Below, piece by piece: positions 4,761-6,038 of a stretch of 6,038 nucleotides of DNA. How positions within the stretch are numbered: the first letter of the stretch is position 1; the number at the start of each line of letters is the position of its first letter. The stretch is from NCBI GenBank assembly GCA_030615975.1, contig JAUWYH010000100.1, positions 1 to 6,038 of the forward strand. Reading direction: 5' to 3'. The position numbers and the translations under genes are program-made. The stretch is from Candidatus Aminicenantota bacterium (GTDB lineage: Bacteria > Acidobacteriota > Aminicenantia > Aminicenantales > Aminicenantaceae). A model generated the notes under the pieces. That model made no database searches and was not told where the DNA came from. It saw only the letters and a program-made list of their open reading frames with translations.

Positions 4761-5708
4761 TTGATCGAATCAAAAAATAAATACAATTTTTCCCATATCT
4801 ACGGTCCTGTCCCATCGAGGCGCCTTGGCTTTTCTCTTGGAATAGATATTATTCCCTTTAAAACATGTTCTTTTGACTGCATCTACTGCCAGTTGGGTCC
4901 AACCATCAAAAAAACAATTAAAAGAAGGAAATATTTTCCATCCTCAGAAATTCTTTCTCAGATTAAAAAAGTCCTCAACTCCGGACAGCGGATTGACTAC
5001 ATCACATTTTCTGGTTCAGGAGAGCCAACTTTAAATTCTGCTATTGGAACTCTTGTTAGAGAAATTAAAAAAATAACGCCAGTCCCTGTGGTTGTCCTGA
5101 CTAACAGCTCTCTCTTCACTCTAAAAAGCTTAAGAAAAGCTTTGAAACCTTCTGATCTTGTTATCCCATCCCTGGATGCAGCCACACAAGAAATCTTTGT
5201 TAAAATCAATCGGCCTCATCCATCGCTCAAAATAAAAAAAATTATTGAAGGACTTAAAGAATTTCGCCGCGAATTCAAAGGCACTATCTGGCTTGAGATC
5301 ATGCTTGTTAAAGGAGTCAACGACTCTCCTCCTCATATAAAAAAGCTTATAAAAGCAATCTCTGAGATAAATCCTGATAAAATTCAGCTTAACACGGTCA
5401 TCCGTCCTCCTGCAGAGAAATTTGCCCTTGCCTTAAACTCAAAAGAGTTGAAAAGAATAAAAAACATCTTGGGCGAAAAATGCGAAATAATTGCAGAATT
5501 CGCAAAAAAAAAGCAGGTTCCTCCTTCAGAAGATCTTGAAGAAGCCATTTTTTCCCTGATTCAGAGAAGGCCTGTGACTCTCACGGATATCTCCTCCTCG
5601 TTGGGAAAACACAAGAACGAAATCATAAAATATCTGAATTTTCTGCTTAAGGAAGGGAAAGTTAAGTTGGTAGTTCATAAAGGTTTAAGATATTATGAAC
5701 CGTTATAA
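4761..5708 (+). CDS. Radical SAM protein, COG0731-like, with C-terminal winged-helix-like domain
   Basis: A 315-residue predicted radical SAM enzyme. The N-terminal signature YGPVPSRRLGFSLGID (14-29) followed by PFKTCSFDCIYCQLG places it in the COG0731 group (Fe-S oxidoreductases loosely related to the wybutosine enzyme TYW1). Cluster cysteines are C36, C40 and C43 (C-x3-C-x2-C); SGSGEPTLN at 84-92 is the SAM-binding glycine motif. Later landmarks are NRPHPSL and LVKGVNDS, common in this group. Residues of about 259-315 (EEAIFSLIQRR..TLTDISSSLG..EIIKYLNFLLKEGKVK) look like a winged helix-turn-helix, so a nucleic acid or partner protein may be bound. Substrate and reaction are unknown. The start is a TTG; an in-frame TGA (the stop of the preceding gene) lies four codons upstream and the conserved block begins at residue 14, so no ATG is available. 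There is no clear Shine-Dalgarno, suggesting coupling. Confidence 0.9.
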   Translation: MIESKNKYNFSHIYGPVPSRRLGFSLGIDIIPFKTCSFDCIYCQLGPTIKKTIKRRKYFPSSEILSQIKKVLNSGQRIDYITFSGSGEPTLNSAIGTLVREIKKITPVPVVVLTNSSLFTLKSLRKALKPSDLVIPSLDAATQEIFVKINRPHPSLKIKKIIEGLKEFRREFKGTIWLEIMLVKGVNDSPPHIKKLIKAISEINPDKIQLNTVIRPPAEKFALALNSKELKRIKNILGEKCEIIAEFAKKKQVPPSEDLEEAIFSLIQRRPVTLTDISSSLGKHKNEIIKYLNFLLKEGKVKLVVHKGLRYYEPL

Positions 5709-5750
5709 CCAGTGTCCTGTCATCTATGTAATGTCGCAAAGACGACTGTC

Positions 5751-5770
5751 ATTCCCGCGGAAGCGGGAAT
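5751..5770. repeat. Hairpin 1 of the palindromic element
   Basis: A perfect 8-bp stem ATTCCCGC/GCGGGAAT closes the tetraloop GGAA (a GNRA-type loop if transcribed from the plus strand). No T-run follows, so it is not a standard terminator. Confidence 0.75.
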
Positions 5771-5801
5771 CCAGAAGCACCGAAGTAGCCAGAAATACTG
5801 G

Positions 5802-5821
5802 ATTCCCACCTTCGTGGGAAT
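5802..5821. repeat. Hairpin 2 of the palindromic element
   Basis: A perfect 8-bp stem ATTCCCAC/GTGGGAAT closes the loop CTTC. Compared with hairpin 1, one stem pair changes from G-C to A-T on both sides, keeping the pairing. The arm is otherwise the inverted copy of hairpin 1 with its flanks. Confidence 0.75.
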
Positions 5822-5862
5822 GACGAGTGCCTGATACGATATTTCACGCATGACACGACACT

Positions 5863-6038
5863 AGGCTTAAGAACAAAATTTTTTCACAAAGCCCTGTACT
5901 CGAAGGTCTTATTGCTTGTCTTGACATTGCTTTTTTTAAAAATTAATATCTATTTTGAATTGAAGAAAGATTCAATACATGTTTTTGAAGTCTAATATCT
6001 CTGTTATTTTTGTGTTTAAATAAGACAAAAATTTTTAT
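5863..6038. other. Very AT-rich right-edge region without a supported gene
   Basis: No plus-strand frame of useful length begins here. On the minus strand one frame is open for 31 codons from the right edge to TAA (5945-5943), but the residues are low-complexity and it overlaps the promoter below, so I do not call a gene. The region is probably the upstream region of a gene starting beyond the window. Confidence 0.5.
5921..5949 (+). promoter_or_regulatory. Sigma-70-type promoter reading off the right edge
   Basis: A perfect -35 TTGACA (5921-5926), a 17-bp spacer containing a T-run, and TAATAT (5944-5949; 4 of 6 to TATAAT) make a good housekeeping promoter. Transcription would start near 5956. 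No start codon with a sustained frame follows inside the window, so the gene it serves must lie to the right, with a leader of at least 80 nt. Confidence 0.55.

Larger units (their letters stand above)
5711..5862. mobile_element. MITE/REP-like palindromic element of about 152 bp
   Basis: The ends AGTGTCCTGTCAT (5711-5723) and ATGACACGACACT (5850-5862) are inverted repeats matching at 12 of 13 positions. Inside are two 27-bp arms in inverted orientation (5748-5774 and 5798-5824, 23 of 27 matching), each itself a hairpin: ATTCCCGC-GGAA-GCGGGAAT (5751-5770) and ATTCCCAC-CTTC-GTGGGAAT (5802-5821). The core belongs to the widespread bacterial TCATTCCCGCG-type palindromic repeats. It has no coding capacity, so any movement would need a transposase in trans. 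No clear target-site duplication is seen. It starts two bases after the radical SAM stop codon and may also stabilise that transcript's 3' end. Confidence 0.75.

Noticed and set aside
4749..4800. Selenocysteine insertion at the TGA between the two right-hand genes
   Set aside because: No convincing stem-loop of bacterial SECIS type follows the TGA, and residues around it do not resemble a known redox motif; kept only as a remote option in the in-frame finding.
5748..5824. CRISPR array
   Set aside because: There are only two arms, in inverted orientation and internally palindromic, with no regularly spaced direct repeats.
5943..6038. 3' end of a minus-strand gene entering from the right
   Set aside because: Only 31 codons of low-complexity AT-rich frame, overlapping a good plus-strand promoter; not enough to call without flanking sequence.

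Overview
The window looks like a piece of chromosome from an AT-rich, little-studied bacterium. No taxonomic marker gene is present, so the lineage stays open. The mix of a standalone queuosine pathway, a DUF6485-type cysteine-rich protein, a COG0731-type radical SAM enzyme and mostly Shine-Dalgarno-poor starts would fit an environmental anaerobe (for example an Aminicenantes- or deltaproteobacterium-like genome). That is a guess.

Layout. Positions 1-751 (minus) hold the first 250 codons of an unrecognised protein that runs off the left edge; it looks like a repeated beta/alpha (barrel-like) protein. A 272-bp divergent spacer with two small perfect palindromes follows. Positions 1024-2661 (plus) are a tightly overlapping queC-queD-queE operon. 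queE converges on, and overlaps by 16 bp, an EamA/DMT-family membrane transporter (2646-3578, minus). Upstream of that gene, on the same strand and separated by a terminator-like hairpin, is queF (3684-4121, minus). A 426-bp divergent spacer (4122-4547) carries a candidate queF promoter, a GC-rich hairpin and a strong extended -10 promoter reading to the right. That promoter would serve a two-gene unit: a small eight-cysteine DUF6485-like protein (4548-4751) and a COG0731-like radical SAM protein with a C-terminal winged-helix-like tail (4761-5708). The last 330 bp hold a compact palindromic MITE/REP-like element of about 152 bp and a good sigma-70-type promoter aimed off the right edge.

How the genes fit together. 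QueD makes 6-carboxy-tetrahydropterin from dihydroneopterin triphosphate, QueE turns it into 7-carboxy-7-deazaguanine (CDG), QueC makes preQ0, and QueF reduces preQ0 to preQ1 for insertion into tRNA. The four steps between the GTP cyclohydrolase product and preQ1 are therefore all here. GTP cyclohydrolase (FolE), tRNA-guanine transglycosylase (Tgt), QueA and QueG/QueH are not in the window. The EamA transporter sits between the two que blocks, which makes it a candidate, unproven, for moving a deazaguanine or another metabolite.

Points most worth a second look: the unrecognised repeat-barrel protein at the left edge; the eight-cysteine protein and radical SAM gene lying in one reading frame separated only by TGA plus three codons; the palindromic element with compensatory base changes between its two hairpins; and -10-like boxes placed 7-14 nt before the start codons of queC, queF and the EamA gene, which suggests leaderless or nearly leaderless transcripts.
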